DNA of 64,000 bases from contig CP051152.1 in NCBI GenBank assembly GCA_003970805.2, forward strand, positions 496,001-560,000. Direction: 5' to 3'. How positions within the stretch are numbered: position 1 is the stretch's first letter; every line of letters starts with the position of its first letter. Below, piece after piece: positions 9,356-18,750 of the stretch. Source of the DNA: Undibacterium piscinae. Its GTDB lineage: Bacteria; Pseudomonadota; Gammaproteobacteria; Burkholderiales; Burkholderiaceae_D. The notes below the pieces were generated by a model, which saw only the letters and a program-made list of their open reading frames with translations, was not told the origin of the DNA and ran no database searches. The translations under genes were made by a program, and so were the position numbers.

Positions 9356-10576
9356 TTAGATCAAACCCTGTGCGCGTAAGTCGCCTATCTGCCCGGGCGC
9401 TAGCTCCAGCATTTCCCGTAACACCTGCTCGGTATGCTGGCCCAGTAGCGGTGGCGCCACCATAGGGGCGAGCGCCTCGCCTGAAAATTGCACCGGATGC
9501 CTTACCTGGGGTACGCTGCCGGCGTTCGGATGCGGAACGTCGGTGCGCATTCCGCGTGCCTGTACCTGCGGGTCGGCAAACACTTGTGCCAGATTATTGA
9601 TGGGGCCGCAGGGTACGCCAACCGCTTCCAGCGCTTCCGCTAATTCCTTGGCGTTCCAGGTTTTGAGTTGTTCGGCTAGCATGGGCACTAGTAGCTCGCG
9701 ATGTTGAACGCGTGCCGGATTGCGCGAGTAGCGTTGGTCGGCACTCCATTCCGGTACGCCGAGTACCTCGCAAAAACTGGCAAACTGCCCATCGTTGCCG
9801 ATCGCAATCACGATCTCGCCATCGGCGGTGGCAAAGGTCTGATACGGCACGATATTCGGATGGGCATTGCCCCAGCGCTTGGGTAGGGTTTCGCTGACCA
9901 GATAATTCATGCCGACATTGGCCAGCATTGCCACCTGTACATCGAGCAGTGCAACGTCTATGTAGCGCCCGAGGCCGCTGCTGGCGCGGTTGGTCAGCGC
10001 GGCCAGAATTGCCGTGCTGGCATACATGCCGGTCATGACGTCAACCACCGCCACCCCGACCTTTTGCGGGCCGCCACCGGGCAGACCGGCACGTTCACCG
10101 GTGATGCTCATCAGGCCGCCTATCCCTTGTATCGCAAAATCATAACCGGCCCGCGCGGCATACGGCCCGGTTTGGCCAAAGCCGGTAATCGAGCAATAAA
10201 TCAGGCGCGGATTAATCGCCTTCAGGCTTTCATAATCAAGCCCGTACTTTTGCAGGCTACCGACCTTGTAGTTCTCTATCAGTACGTCGGCTTGCTCGAT
10301 CAGGCGCAGCAATAGGGCGGCGCCTTCAGGCTTGGAAAAATCTAGCGTGACGGATTGTTTGCCGCGGTTAGCCGATAAGTAATACGCTGCTTCGCTACTG
10401 AGGTTGCCGTCGGCATCCTTGGCATACGGCGGCCCCCAGTGACGCGTGTCGTCACCGACCCCGGGCTTTTCTATCTTGATGACGGTGGCGCCGTAATCGG
10501 CCAGGATTTGAGTGCACCATGGGCCTGCCAGTACGCGGGTCAGGTCGATTACCTTAATGTCGGGAAGTAAGCTCAT
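9356..10576 (-). CDS. gcdG: Class III CoA-transferase (CaiB/BaiF), probable glutarate CoA-transferase
   Basis: Family III acyl-CoA transferase, likely moving CoA from succinyl-CoA to glutarate. The N-terminus (LPDIKVIDLTRVLAGPWCTQ) and the CoA-binding segment (ANRGKQSVTLDF) are typical. The expected catalytic aspartate lies in VAVVDVMTGMYAS. Length 406 is normal. It is transcribed with, and 73 bases after, glutaryl-CoA dehydrogenase. The pairing gcdH plus a CaiB protein plus a divergent LysR gene is known from glutarate/lysine degradation in pseudomonads. Substrate is assigned from that context; the family itself is clear. Confidence 0.82.
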   Translation of the reverse strand: MSLLPDIKVIDLTRVLAGPWCTQILADYGATVIKIEKPGVGDDTRHWGPPYAKDADGNLSSEAAYYLSANRGKQSVTLDFSKPEGAALLLRLIEQADVLIENYKVGSLQKYGLDYESLKAINPRLIYCSITGFGQTGPYAARAGYDFAIQGIGGLMSITGERAGLPGGGPQKVGVAVVDVMTGMYASTAILAALTNRASSGLGRYIDVALLDVQVAMLANVGMNYLVSETLPKRWGNAHPNIVPYQTFATADGEIVIAIGNDGQFASFCEVLGVPEWSADQRYSRNPARVQHRELLVPMLAEQLKTWNAKELAEALEAVGVPCGPINNLAQVFADPQVQARGMRTDVPHPNAGSVPQVRHPVQFSGEALAPMVAPPLLGQHTEQVLREMLELAPGQIGDLRAQGLI

Positions 10577-10649
10577 GGTGTCGGGTTGCTCAATGCTGGT
10601 TGCTTTGGTTTGCGTTGCTTATGATTACTTAACGTCGGGCTCTTTGATC

Positions 10650-11840
10650 TCAGGAAAAAGCCTGGATGCCGGTAATCGCGCGCCCCAATATCAAGGCATG
10701 GATGTCATGCGTGCCTTCGTAGGTGTTGACCACTTCCAGATTAACCATATGGCGGATGATGCCGAATTCATCGGAAATTCCATTGCCGCCCAGCATGTCG
10801 CGCGCCACCCTGGCGATATCGAGGGATTTGCCGCAGGAATTGCGTTTCATGATGGAGGTGATTTCTACCGAAGCGGTACCGGCATCTTTCATGCGACCGA
10901 GTTGCAGGCAGCCTTGCAGGCCCAGCGTGATTTCGGTCAGCATATCGGCCAGTTTTTTCTGTATCAATTGATTGGCGGCCAGCGGGCGGCCAAACTGCTG
11001 ACGGTCGAGCACGTATTGACGGGCGCGGTGGAAGCAGTCTTCCGCAGCGCCCAATGCGCCCCAGGCAATGCCGTAACGGGCCGAATCCAGGCAGGTGAAC
11101 GGACCTTTCAGACCTCGCACATCGGGGAAGGCATTCTCTTCAGGACAGAACACGTTGTCCATGACGATTTCGCCGGTGATAGAGGCGCGCAGGCCAAATT
11201 TGCCATGGATCGCCGGCGCGGACAGGCCGCTCATGCCTTTTTCCAGGATAAAGCCACGGATTTTGCCTTCGTCGTCCTTGGCCCAGACCACAAACACGTC
11301 GGCGATAGGAGAATTGGAGATCCACATTTTGCTACCGGAGAGGCTGTAACCGCCCGCTACTTTTTTAGCGCGGGTAATCATGGAGCCAGGATCGGAGCCA
11401 TGATTCGGTTCGGTCAGGCCGAAACAGCCTATCCATTCGCCGCGCGCTAATTTTGGCAGGAACTTCTGTTTTTGCGCTTCCGTGCCGAATTCGTAAATCG
11501 GCACCATAACCAGCGAAGACTGCACGCTCATCATAGAGCGGTAACCGGAATCGACACGCTCGACTTCGCGGGCGATCAAGCCGTAACTGACATAATTCAA
11601 GCCCGGTCCGCCGTATTGTTCCGGTATCGTCGGTCCTAGCAGGCCGAGTTCACCCATTTCGCGGAAGATCGCAGGATCGGTTTTTTCATGGCGGAAGGAT
11701 TCAAGTATGCGTGGCTGCAGTTTATCCTGGCAGTAGGCTTGCGCGGCGTCGCGCACCATGCGCTCTTCATCGGTCAATTGTTGGGATAGCAGTAAGGCGT
11801 CATCCCATTGAAACGGTGTTTTGGCGGTACTTGATTGCAT
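10650..11840 (-). CDS. gcdH: Glutaryl-CoA dehydrogenase
   Basis: FAD-dependent acyl-CoA dehydrogenase that oxidises and decarboxylates glutaryl-CoA to crotonyl-CoA, passing electrons to ETF. Family signatures are visible: [16 protein letters not shown] (flavin/substrate loop), [14 protein letters not shown], and the catalytic-glutamate region [17 protein letters not shown]. The GcdH-specific arginine region, [13 protein letters not shown], is present. Length 396 is normal. It reads leftwards into the CoA-transferase gene and diverges from a LysR gene. I expect induction by glutarate. Confidence 0.92.
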   Translation of the reverse strand: MQSSTAKTPFQWDDALLLSQQLTDEERMVRDAAQAYCQDKLQPRILESFRHEKTDPAIFREMGELGLLGPTIPEQYGGPGLNYVSYGLIAREVERVDSGYRSMMSVQSSLVMVPIYEFGTEAQKQKFLPKLARGEWIGCFGLTEPNHGSDPGSMITRAKKVAGGYSLSGSKMWISNSPIADVFVVWAKDDEGKIRGFILEKGMSGLSAPAIHGKFGLRASITGEIVMDNVFCPEENAFPDVRGLKGPFTCLDSARYGIAWGALGAAEDCFHRARQYVLDRQQFGRPLAANQLIQKKLADMLTEITLGLQGCLQLGRMKDAGTASVEITSIMKRNSCGKSLDIARVARDMLGGNGISDEFGIIRHMVNLEVVNTYEGTHDIHALILGRAITGIQAFS

Positions 11841-12016
11841 TTTGATTCCTTATTCCGTTAAGCGGCGAGGTTTTTGGGTAAGTTATTCGGATATTGCATA
11901 GGCCATGCAAATCTAGGGCAAATACTGGGAGAACAAGCATATCATCAGGCGGCCAGTCACTTAGCCATCCGGATCGAAACTTAATTCGTCAACAAGTGTC
12001 AATATAGAGAAATTTT

Positions 12017-12085
12017 ACGCACAACTCAAACGAATAATACGCACTGATTTGCGGTATTTTGCGGAAACCTGTGCGTAAAACGCAC
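12017..12085. promoter_or_regulatory. Repeated ACGCAC boxes in the gcdH/LysR divergent promoter
   Basis: ACGCAC occurs at 12017-12022, 12039-12044 and 12080-12085, and its reverse complement GTGCGT at 12071-12076. The last two form the palindrome GTGCGT-AAA-ACGCAC. The first two direct copies are 22 bases apart, about two helical turns. The array sits in the 306-base gap between gcdH and the LysR gene, as expected for LysR operator sites. Assignment to this regulator is inference. Confidence 0.55.
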
Positions 12086-12146
12086 AAGGTGGTACATTGG
12101 CGGTTGTTTTGTAGCTGCCATATTCCTTAATCAAGCACGGTAAATA

Positions 12147-13070
12147 TTGATGCGTAGAAAAATTCCGAACACCTGGACGCTGATGGCCTTTGAAGCCGCC
12201 GCCCGCCACCAGAGCTTCACCAAGGCTGCGGCCGAACTGGCGCTGACGCAAAGCGCAGTGTGCCGCCAGGTCGGCGGTCTTGAGGAATTTTTGGGCGTAC
12301 AGCTGTTTCATCGCAGCAAGCGGGGTGTGCTGCTGACCGAGGCGGGCTTGACGTATAGCCGTCAGGTAGCCGTCAGGCTCAATTCGGTAGAGCGCGACAC
12401 CTTGGAAATGATGGCGCGGCGCGGGCAGGGCGGTAGTGTGGAACTGGCGGTGGTGCCAAGCTTTGCGACGCGTTGGTTGTTGCCGCGACTGGCTTCGTTT
12501 CAAACGGCGTTTCCGGATATTTCGATTAATCTGGCGACCCGTACCCGGCCCTTCCTGTTTAATGAAACCGAGTTTGATGCGGCGATTCATTGCGGCAATG
12601 CGGCCTGGCCCGGAGTGGCGGCGCATACCTTATTGCCGGAAAATCTGGTGGCCGTGTGTAGTCCGGGATTGATCGCACCAGCCAACCAACTGCGCGCTGT
12701 GGATATCCAGAACTACCCCTTGTTGCAGCAAAGCACCAGGCCGTATGCCTGGCGCGAATGGTTTGGTTCGCTGGGCGTGAGTGTCGAGCATGACATGACC
12801 GGTTCGCGTTACGAGCTATTTTCTATGCTGAGCCAGGCAGCCATTCATGGTATGGGTATAGCCCTGATCCCGCCTTTCCTGATAGAAGATGAGCTTAAGG
12901 CGGGGGTATTGACGATACCGGTAGTGCATCCGTTTTTAAGCGGGAATAGCTATCAGTTGTTGTGTCCGGAAGGGCGCTCCGAAAGTGCCGCGCTCAGGCA
13001 ATTTCGCCAGTGGTTGTTGCGCAAGCTTACCGCGAAGGGTAGTGTTTGCCTTGTTTGCCTTAATGGATAG
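12147..13070 (+). CDS. gcdR: LysR-family regulator, probable activator of gcdHG
   Basis: LysR-type transcription factor of the GcvA-like subgroup. The HTH is at residues about 16-60 (SFTKAAAELALTQSAVCRQV, then GVQLFHRSKRGVLLTEAG). A periplasmic-binding-protein-like effector domain follows (ELAVVPSFATRWLLPRL). Length 307 is normal. It is divergent from gcdH, with 306 bases between them carrying repeated ACGCAC boxes. Glutarate is the likely effector, by analogy with known GcdR arrangements. Confidence 0.8.
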   Translation: MMRRKIPNTWTLMAFEAAARHQSFTKAAAELALTQSAVCRQVGGLEEFLGVQLFHRSKRGVLLTEAGLTYSRQVAVRLNSVERDTLEMMARRGQGGSVELAVVPSFATRWLLPRLASFQTAFPDISINLATRTRPFLFNETEFDAAIHCGNAAWPGVAAHTLLPENLVAVCSPGLIAPANQLRAVDIQNYPLLQQSTRPYAWREWFGSLGVSVEHDMTGSRYELFSMLSQAAIHGMGIALIPPFLIEDELKAGVLTIPVVHPFLSGNSYQLLCPEGRSESAALRQFRQWLLRKLTAKGSVCLVCLNG

Positions 13071-13124
13071 CATACCCTTGGCCGGCATGAATGCTGCCGG
13101 GTCTGTCAGGCAGACGCCAATTTT

Positions 13125-15597
13125 TTAGTTTATCGGTTCGGCCGCTGCGTACTTAGCATCAGCATCAGCGTAGACCGATGGCGCCGGGCGCTTGGGCAAA
13201 TGTTTGATCAGCAGTACGCTGCCTATGCCTGGCATAGGGTTGCTGTAGATGGCTTGGTCGACCGAGTTTTGTATGATAAAAAGCCCGAAGCCTCCCTCTG
13301 ATTCACCCGAGAAATCGACGCACAGTTCGGCTGGCGGGGTGAAGGCTACGCTGACCGGATACAACAGTTCCACTGAGACCGATTCTGTGGTGCGCGCCAA
13401 CCGGCAACTCAGGGCCGCTTCTTTCAATGACGGCGTATGGCGTATCGCATTGGTGGCGGCTTCAAAGCTGGCCAGAATCAATGCTGCGACTATCTGCCCG
13501 GGGCAATCTTGCGCGATCGCGCTAATGGCATGGCGCAGTTCACTCAGCGCAGCTAGCTGCCATGGCAAGATCAATAGCCGCTGCTCTACCGCTGGCGTGA
13601 CATTGGCGGAGGTTCCCGGCGTCTGGCATAGCTCTATCATTAATGCGGTTTGGTCATCGGCGAGGTTTTCGCTCTGTGAAAATTCCTGCAGTTGATGGCG
13701 CAGCGATTGCAGGAACACCTGCGGCGGCAGGTGCTGCAAGCGTCCCGCTTGCGCCAGGCGTATCAAGCCGTCGAGCCAAATTCCTGCGCCTGCCGGTTAC
13801 GTGCCTCGGTAATCCCGTCGGAATGCAGCAAGGTATCGCCACGAAAGCAATGCTAGATTGCTGATAAATCTCATGGGGCAGACTCCGATCGGCATGTTGT
13901 CTTGATCACCGTGGCTGCCCTTGATCACCGTGCCAGATCAAATCGGGCATATGTCGTCCGCTAGAAGTCGATCGGCCGTTGTCAGTATGGTTTCATCTGC
14001 CCTTGAATCGTGTTATGTCCCGCACCAGTGTGGGCGAGCCGAGTTCGATAAGAGCACCAGCACGGCGAAGGCGCGAGTTCGATTAAGCGCGGGGTCAGAT
14101 AACGATGCAGCAGATTGATGATGTCGGCTGGCGGTGGCAGTTGCTTGTGCAGCATATTGGTGTGCATCAGTTCCGCCAGCACCTGGTTGGTCGTCTTGAC
14201 CGCCGCACCGATCAGGGCGGCCGGTACCCCTTTGCCCATCACGTCACCGACCAGGATTTCGAAGCAATCCGGGCTGAAACGGGTGATGGCGTAGAAATCG
14301 CCGTCTATTCCTTGCGAAGGCTCGGTATAGGTGGCTATCAGGGCTTGCTCTATACCGGCCGGGACATCGCCGAACAGTAAGGTGCGCTGGATATGGTGAC
14401 CGGTCTCCAATTCACGGCGGCGCGCTTCGGCGCTGCGAATTCGGCGTTTTTTTGCTCGGTGATATCGGTTCGTATCGAGACATACTGATACGGTAGCCCA
14501 TGTTCATCTACCCACGGCACGATGGTGGAAGCGACCCAATAAATGTCACCGTTTTTGCGCCGGTTGGCTATCTGGCCATGCCATACCTTGCCGTTACTGA
14601 TGGTCTGCCAGATATCCAGATAGAACGCCGCGCTATGCATGCCCGATTTAATCAGCCGGTGATTTTGTCCTAGCAGTTCACTGGCATGGTAGCCCGAAAT
14701 CTCGGAAAATTTTTCATTGGCATAGCTGATATCGCCATTGGCATTCGTGATGCTGACGATGGCGTGTTGATCCAGTGCGAATTTCTGGTTATCCAGGGCG
14801 CGCCGGGTCTGCGCCTTATCCCTTACCAGTAGCGCAATCAATTGCGCGACCGCGGCTAAGTCATGACCTGAAACATCAAAATCGGGTAACTCGGAATCAG
14901 TCTGCAAGCCTTTCAAGGCTAAGCTCAGCGATTCCAGTGCCGCCTCCCTTACCTTTAGTTCTGCCCGCAACTGGGTTTCCAGCCTATGCGACTCGGTAAT
15001 GTCGCGGCAGACCAGCACATAACCGGCCGTTGTTCCTTCAGAGCTGGCAATCACGGACAGGTCGGTGTCCATGATGACCGTCGCATGATGCCGGGCCATT
15101 CCCATTCTATGCGCTGGCCGTCCCATGGGGTGATCGCCTGATGCTGGCTATGTTCGTCAAACTGATACGGGAAGATGGCGCGGATATTGGATCCCAGCAG
15201 CGCAGCGTCGGGTTGCGCGAAGATGCGCACGGCGACCGGATTGGCAAACACGATCACGCCGCTATTGTCGGTCGTGATGACGCCGTCGGCAATCGCATTG
15301 AGCGTGACTGCAGCTCTTTCCCTTTGTATCTGCAGACTGCTGGCGGCACGATTCAAGACTTCGAAGGTCCGGCGTATTTCCAATGGCGCATCATCGACTT
15401 CCAGTTTGGTGGTGTGGGTGGCACCCATATCGAGCCCGCTCTCGAAAGCGCGCATGCGGTCGATGTTGCCTAGCCAGCGGCGTAGCGGCAACCAGATCAG
15501 CCGAAATAGCATGCTGGCTGCGGCGCTAATGCCGAATAGCATGCTGGGCCGCGGCGCGGCGCAAGCTCGGAGCGGCGCATGATGCGTTTAAATGCCA
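13125..15597 (-). pseudogene. Decayed sensor protein: HAMP-like, PAS, SpoIIE phosphatase and HATPase parts
   Basis: Remains of one long leftward gene broken into at least four frames. In coding order I see a membrane/HAMP-like piece (LIWLPLRRWLGNIDRM), a PAS domain (LNAIADGVITTDNSG), a second PAS domain (SNGKVWHGQIANRRKNGDIYW) with a PAC tail (YVSIRTDITEQK), a SpoIIE/PP2C phosphatase part (ILVGDVMGKGVPAALIGAAVK; GDTLLHSDGITEARN) and a HATPase anti-sigma-like domain (ASFEAATNAIRHTP; GGFGLFIIQNSVD). It was probably a membrane-bound RsbU-like stress or c-di-GMP-linked regulator. Frame breaks fall near 15090, 14400, 14040-13900 and 13776. A 13-base direct duplication (13901-13913 and 13920-13932) lies inside the phosphatase part. 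The number of lesions argues for a true pseudogene. Confidence 0.8.
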
Positions 15598-16567
15598 TGC
15601 GCCTGTGTTTTGATGAGCCTGATGCCGCCACTGATAAAGGCGGCGGCTGAAAATTGCCGTCGGATTTCCTCGTATCGTAATCCCATTACTACGCTATCGT
15701 GCCATGATGCCGATAGATTCCTCGGCATCTGAGGCGTCAAACCCGAGTTGCAGCATGCGCAAGGGATGCGACCAATGACTTAAATAGCACATGCGCAGGC
15801 GGCCTTCATGGCGCTTTAATGTAGTTCTAGCGGGTGCGGCCATTTTGTCGAAATGGTGCAGGCGCCAAACTCACGCCGATGGAATGCTGGGTTCCGGCGC
15901 CACTAGCTTAGAGACGCCAAGGCGTTCCGGACCAGGAAACGCATCGACGACCTGGCGGTAGCGGCGTTGCATTGCGGGTCAAGCTTCCAGATTGCGGTAA
16001 TTTGTCTTTATACGCACCGAATATCTTTCCAGAGTTGCGATGCATGTTTCCACTGCAATAATGGGTTAGCGCAGTCATGCCATATTGGTTGACCGGACAC
16101 GACTTGTGATTTAGTTTTAAAGCTCAGTGGAGGCCAGCGCAGTGCTCAGAAAGCAGCGCCCTGCAGCTAAATGTGCGGTGAACTCCTTGCTGCCCTAAAA
16201 TGAGCGCTTGGCGATGAGGGCTGACCCACCCTGATTCGCTTCCGTTGGCCAGGACAAAATGGAGGATTGTTTATCGATACCTATCGGAATTTGAATCGGA
16301 AACTGATTGTAGCGGCAGCAAGATTAATGCGTTGACCCTTGTTCTGTGCTTATGGTGAACTCCTACTATCAAGTTTGGCCCTCATATGAGTTGCGGATGA
16401 GGCCCCTCTGATCCGCATGGGTTAGAGCAGCATTTTATTGCCGCCGGACATCAAGGTATCCGATTCCGGACAGGAGGTATATACCGCAATTTAATAAACA
16501 AGCCAGATTCTGCCGGTACAAGCCCGATCCGGGCTGAATAAGTGAGTAGCCTGAACCCAAATTAAGT
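15598..16567. other. Gene-free stretch with degenerate coding traces
   Basis: About 970 bases without an intact gene. On the reverse strand I can read short protein-like pieces, such as HEGRLRMCYLSHWSHPLRM followed by LQLGFDASDAEESIGIMAR, broken by stops. These are perhaps the lost upstream part of the sensor pseudogene or a separate dead gene. The part after about 16100 shows nothing I recognise apart from a likely promoter region for the next gene. Confidence 0.4.
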
Positions 16568-17005
16568 ATGTGGCATAAGTTTTCGGCCTATCCGTTCGGA
16601 AAATTCTTATTTTCCCAATTCGTCCAGTACAAGGCGCCGTATTTTAAGACCGTCAATGCGATGGTTGAAGAGTTGAGACCCAACTATGCGCGTCTGAAGA
16701 TTAAAAAACGCCGTGCAGTGGAAAATCACATAGGTACCGTGCATGTGATCGCTATCTGTAATCTGCTGGAAATGGCCATGGGCGCTTGTGCCGAGGCCTC
16801 GATTCCCAAGCATTTACGCTGGATTCCCAAAGGCATGAGCGTCGATTACACGGCCAAGGCCGGTAGCGATATCACCGGGATTGCGCAAATTGATCCTGAA
16901 CAGTGGCGTCCGGGTGATCTGGATGTCGTCATCACGGCACTCGACGACAAAGGCGTGGTGGTGCTCAAGGGCGTAATCAAGTTGTGGATCAGCGAGAAAA
17001 AGTAA
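16568..17005 (+). CDS. DUF4442 hotdog-fold protein (possible thioesterase)
   Basis: Small 145-residue protein resembling the DUF4442/YiiD-like hotdog group, whose members are linked to acyl-CoA thioesterase-type folds. Recognisable features are ARLKIKKRRAVENHIGTVH, an N-H-I-G-T-H segment near the predicted active site, NLLEMAMGACAEASIP in the central helix, and KGMSVDYTAKA. It has no signal peptide. It is alone on its strand, ending just before a convergent MocR gene. Activity and substrate are unknown. Confidence 0.7.
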   Translation: MWHKFSAYPFGKFLFSQFVQYKAPYFKTVNAMVEELRPNYARLKIKKRRAVENHIGTVHVIAICNLLEMAMGACAEASIPKHLRWIPKGMSVDYTAKAGSDITGIAQIDPEQWRPGDLDVVITALDDKGVVVLKGVIKLWISEKK

Positions 17006-17026
17006 GCCATGTTGCACCGCTACGAG

Positions 17027-18505
17027 CTAAGGCCTGATACTTTGCAAAAAGCGATAGAGCAAGGGAGTATCGGCGTAGGCGACATTGAAGCGGAACCAGA
17101 TGCTTTCGGGCTTGCGCAGCATGAAAAACTCATTTGGTGACAGCAAGATGCCGGCTTGCAAGGCCATGTCGGCGACCAGCTTACCATTCCAGCCATCATC
17201 GCTCGCTCCAGGGCCAACGCCAGCCCAACCTGCGCTGACAAACATGCCGCCACGCGGTCTGGCAATCGGTGTCATCCCTACCTCTGCCAGTTTTTCTATC
17301 AGGCGTTCGCGGCCGGCATCAAGCTGCACCACCAACCGTTCCAGCATGTGGCGATAGTGGCGTGCCGAGATTGCATGATACACGGCGCGTTCATTAATTT
17401 CCGAGGTGGTCAGTCCGGCCAGCATCTTGATCCGTGCCAGCTCAGGCAGCAGGGTATTGGAGGCCGAAATCGAGCCTACCCGGAACACCGGAGATAAGGT
17501 CTTGGAAAAACTACCGACGCGTATCACCCTGTGCAAGCCATCCATGGCGGCCAATGAAGCTTCACCGGGCATCGCCAGTTCTCGGTAGATGTCATCTTCC
17601 ACCAGCCAGAAGTCATATTGTTCGGCCAGGCCGAGCAAGCGGTGTGCCTGTGCCTGACTGAGCGAAGTACCCAGCGGGTTTTGCAGCACGGTATTGACGA
17701 TCATCAGCTTGGGCGGGTTCAGCTTGAGCTGTTGCGCCAGAAATTCCATATCCAGGCCGGCATCATTGCGCGGTATGCCTACCGGTTCGCAACCGTGATA
17801 GCGTATCAATGACAATAGATTGCTGTAACTGGGATCTTCGACAAACACCCGGTCGCCAGGCTTGGTGAGCGTGCGTAGTATCAGGTCAAACGCATGGGTG
17901 GCACCGTGCGTGAGTAAAATCTGGTCGGGCTCGACTGTGTATAGCTTGTCGCTGAGGGTGGCAGCCATGTGCTGGCGCAAACTCGGGAAACCCAGAGGAT
18001 GGCCATAGCCACGCAAGCGATTGGCCGGTATCTTCATGGCATGGCGCACCGCCTCTAATATCGTGGCCTCGCCATACCACTCCGGTGGCAACCAGCCTGC
18101 GCCTACCGGCAAGGCTCCTGAAACTCCGGTGTACAGGTCAGGTGTCAGGGCATCGATCGCGGTCGGTGTGGCCTGGAACACCAGTTGTTGCTGAGGGACT
18201 GGCACTTCATTGCGCGCCACAAAATAGCCAGAGCCGCGCCTTGATGCCAGCAATCCTGAGCTGACGAGACGGTCGTAAGACTCTACAACTGTGAAGGTGC
18301 TGACGCCATTACACTTGGCGAGTTCTCGTACAGAGGGCATCTTGTTGCCTATGGGCAGTTCGCGTTGCGCTATCATCTGGCTGATGGCTGCGACGATCTG
18401 TTGCACCAGGCTATGCGGTTTTCCGCGTTTCAGATGCACGCGCGGCCATTCGAGATTGACGGGCTCATCTGTTGATACGGGAGCGCGGGTGTCAGTATTA
18501 TGCAT
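17027..18505 (-). CDS. MocR-type regulator (GntR HTH plus aminotransferase domain)
   Basis: GntR winged helix at residues about 30-100 (NKMPSVRELAKCNGVSTFTV; SSGLLASRRGSGYFVAR), then a fold type I aminotransferase-like domain with PLP lysine in RVGSFSKTLSPVFRVG and PLP aspartate in FWLVEDDIYRELA. Length 492 is normal. It belongs to a different branch from the two GabR-like proteins of this window. It is divergent from the omega-aminotransferase/semialdehyde dehydrogenase pair, so it probably regulates that operon. A direct enzyme role is unlikely because the HTH domain is intact. Confidence 0.82.
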   Translation of the reverse strand: MHNTDTRAPVSTDEPVNLEWPRVHLKRGKPHSLVQQIVAAISQMIAQRELPIGNKMPSVRELAKCNGVSTFTVVESYDRLVSSGLLASRRGSGYFVARNEVPVPQQQLVFQATPTAIDALTPDLYTGVSGALPVGAGWLPPEWYGEATILEAVRHAMKIPANRLRGYGHPLGFPSLRQHMAATLSDKLYTVEPDQILLTHGATHAFDLILRTLTKPGDRVFVEDPSYSNLLSLIRYHGCEPVGIPRNDAGLDMEFLAQQLKLNPPKLMIVNTVLQNPLGTSLSQAQAHRLLGLAEQYDFWLVEDDIYRELAMPGEASLAAMDGLHRVIRVGSFSKTLSPVFRVGSISASNTLLPELARIKMLAGLTTSEINERAVYHAISARHYRHMLERLVVQLDAGRERLIEKLAEVGMTPIARPRGGMFVSAGWAGVGPGASDDGWNGKLVADMALQAGILLSPNEFFMLRKPESIWFRFNVAYADTPLLYRFLQSIRP

Positions 18506-18623
18506 GTTGGCTATTGTGAACTATCCGGTGGCTGAGATCTCGTGCAACTGTTATGTTAGCACGACCTGTACGGTTGCTGGCTTCTGATGCTTGTGTATCT
18601 GTGCCTGGTCTCGGCCCCTACCT

Positions 18624-18639
18624 ATGATAGACGTATCAT
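18624..18639. promoter_or_regulatory. Palindrome in the MocR / aminotransferase divergent promoter
   Basis: ATGATA-GACG-TATCAT is a perfect 6-base inverted repeat with a 4-base spacer, placed in the 245-base gap between divergent genes. It is a plausible operator half-site pair for the neighbouring regulator. No experimental support is visible. Confidence 0.4.
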
Positions 18640-18750
18640 TTTGCCAAACGGTATTTTGTGACGGCAAACAGCATAAGCGCTGAACGATACAAATAAATGA
18701 TGAATCACAGAAGATGAGAATCGCTAAAACCACGAAAGAGGAGATACCGC

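Noticed and set aside
10512..11450. 312-residue open frame on the plus strand
   Set aside because: It lies opposite the CoA-transferase and glutaryl-CoA dehydrogenase genes and has no family character; it is a shadow of their codon bias.
12015..12626. 203-residue minus-strand frame across the LysR gene start
   Set aside because: It is antisense to a clear LysR HTH and its promoter; arginine- and histidine-rich composition fits a shadow frame.
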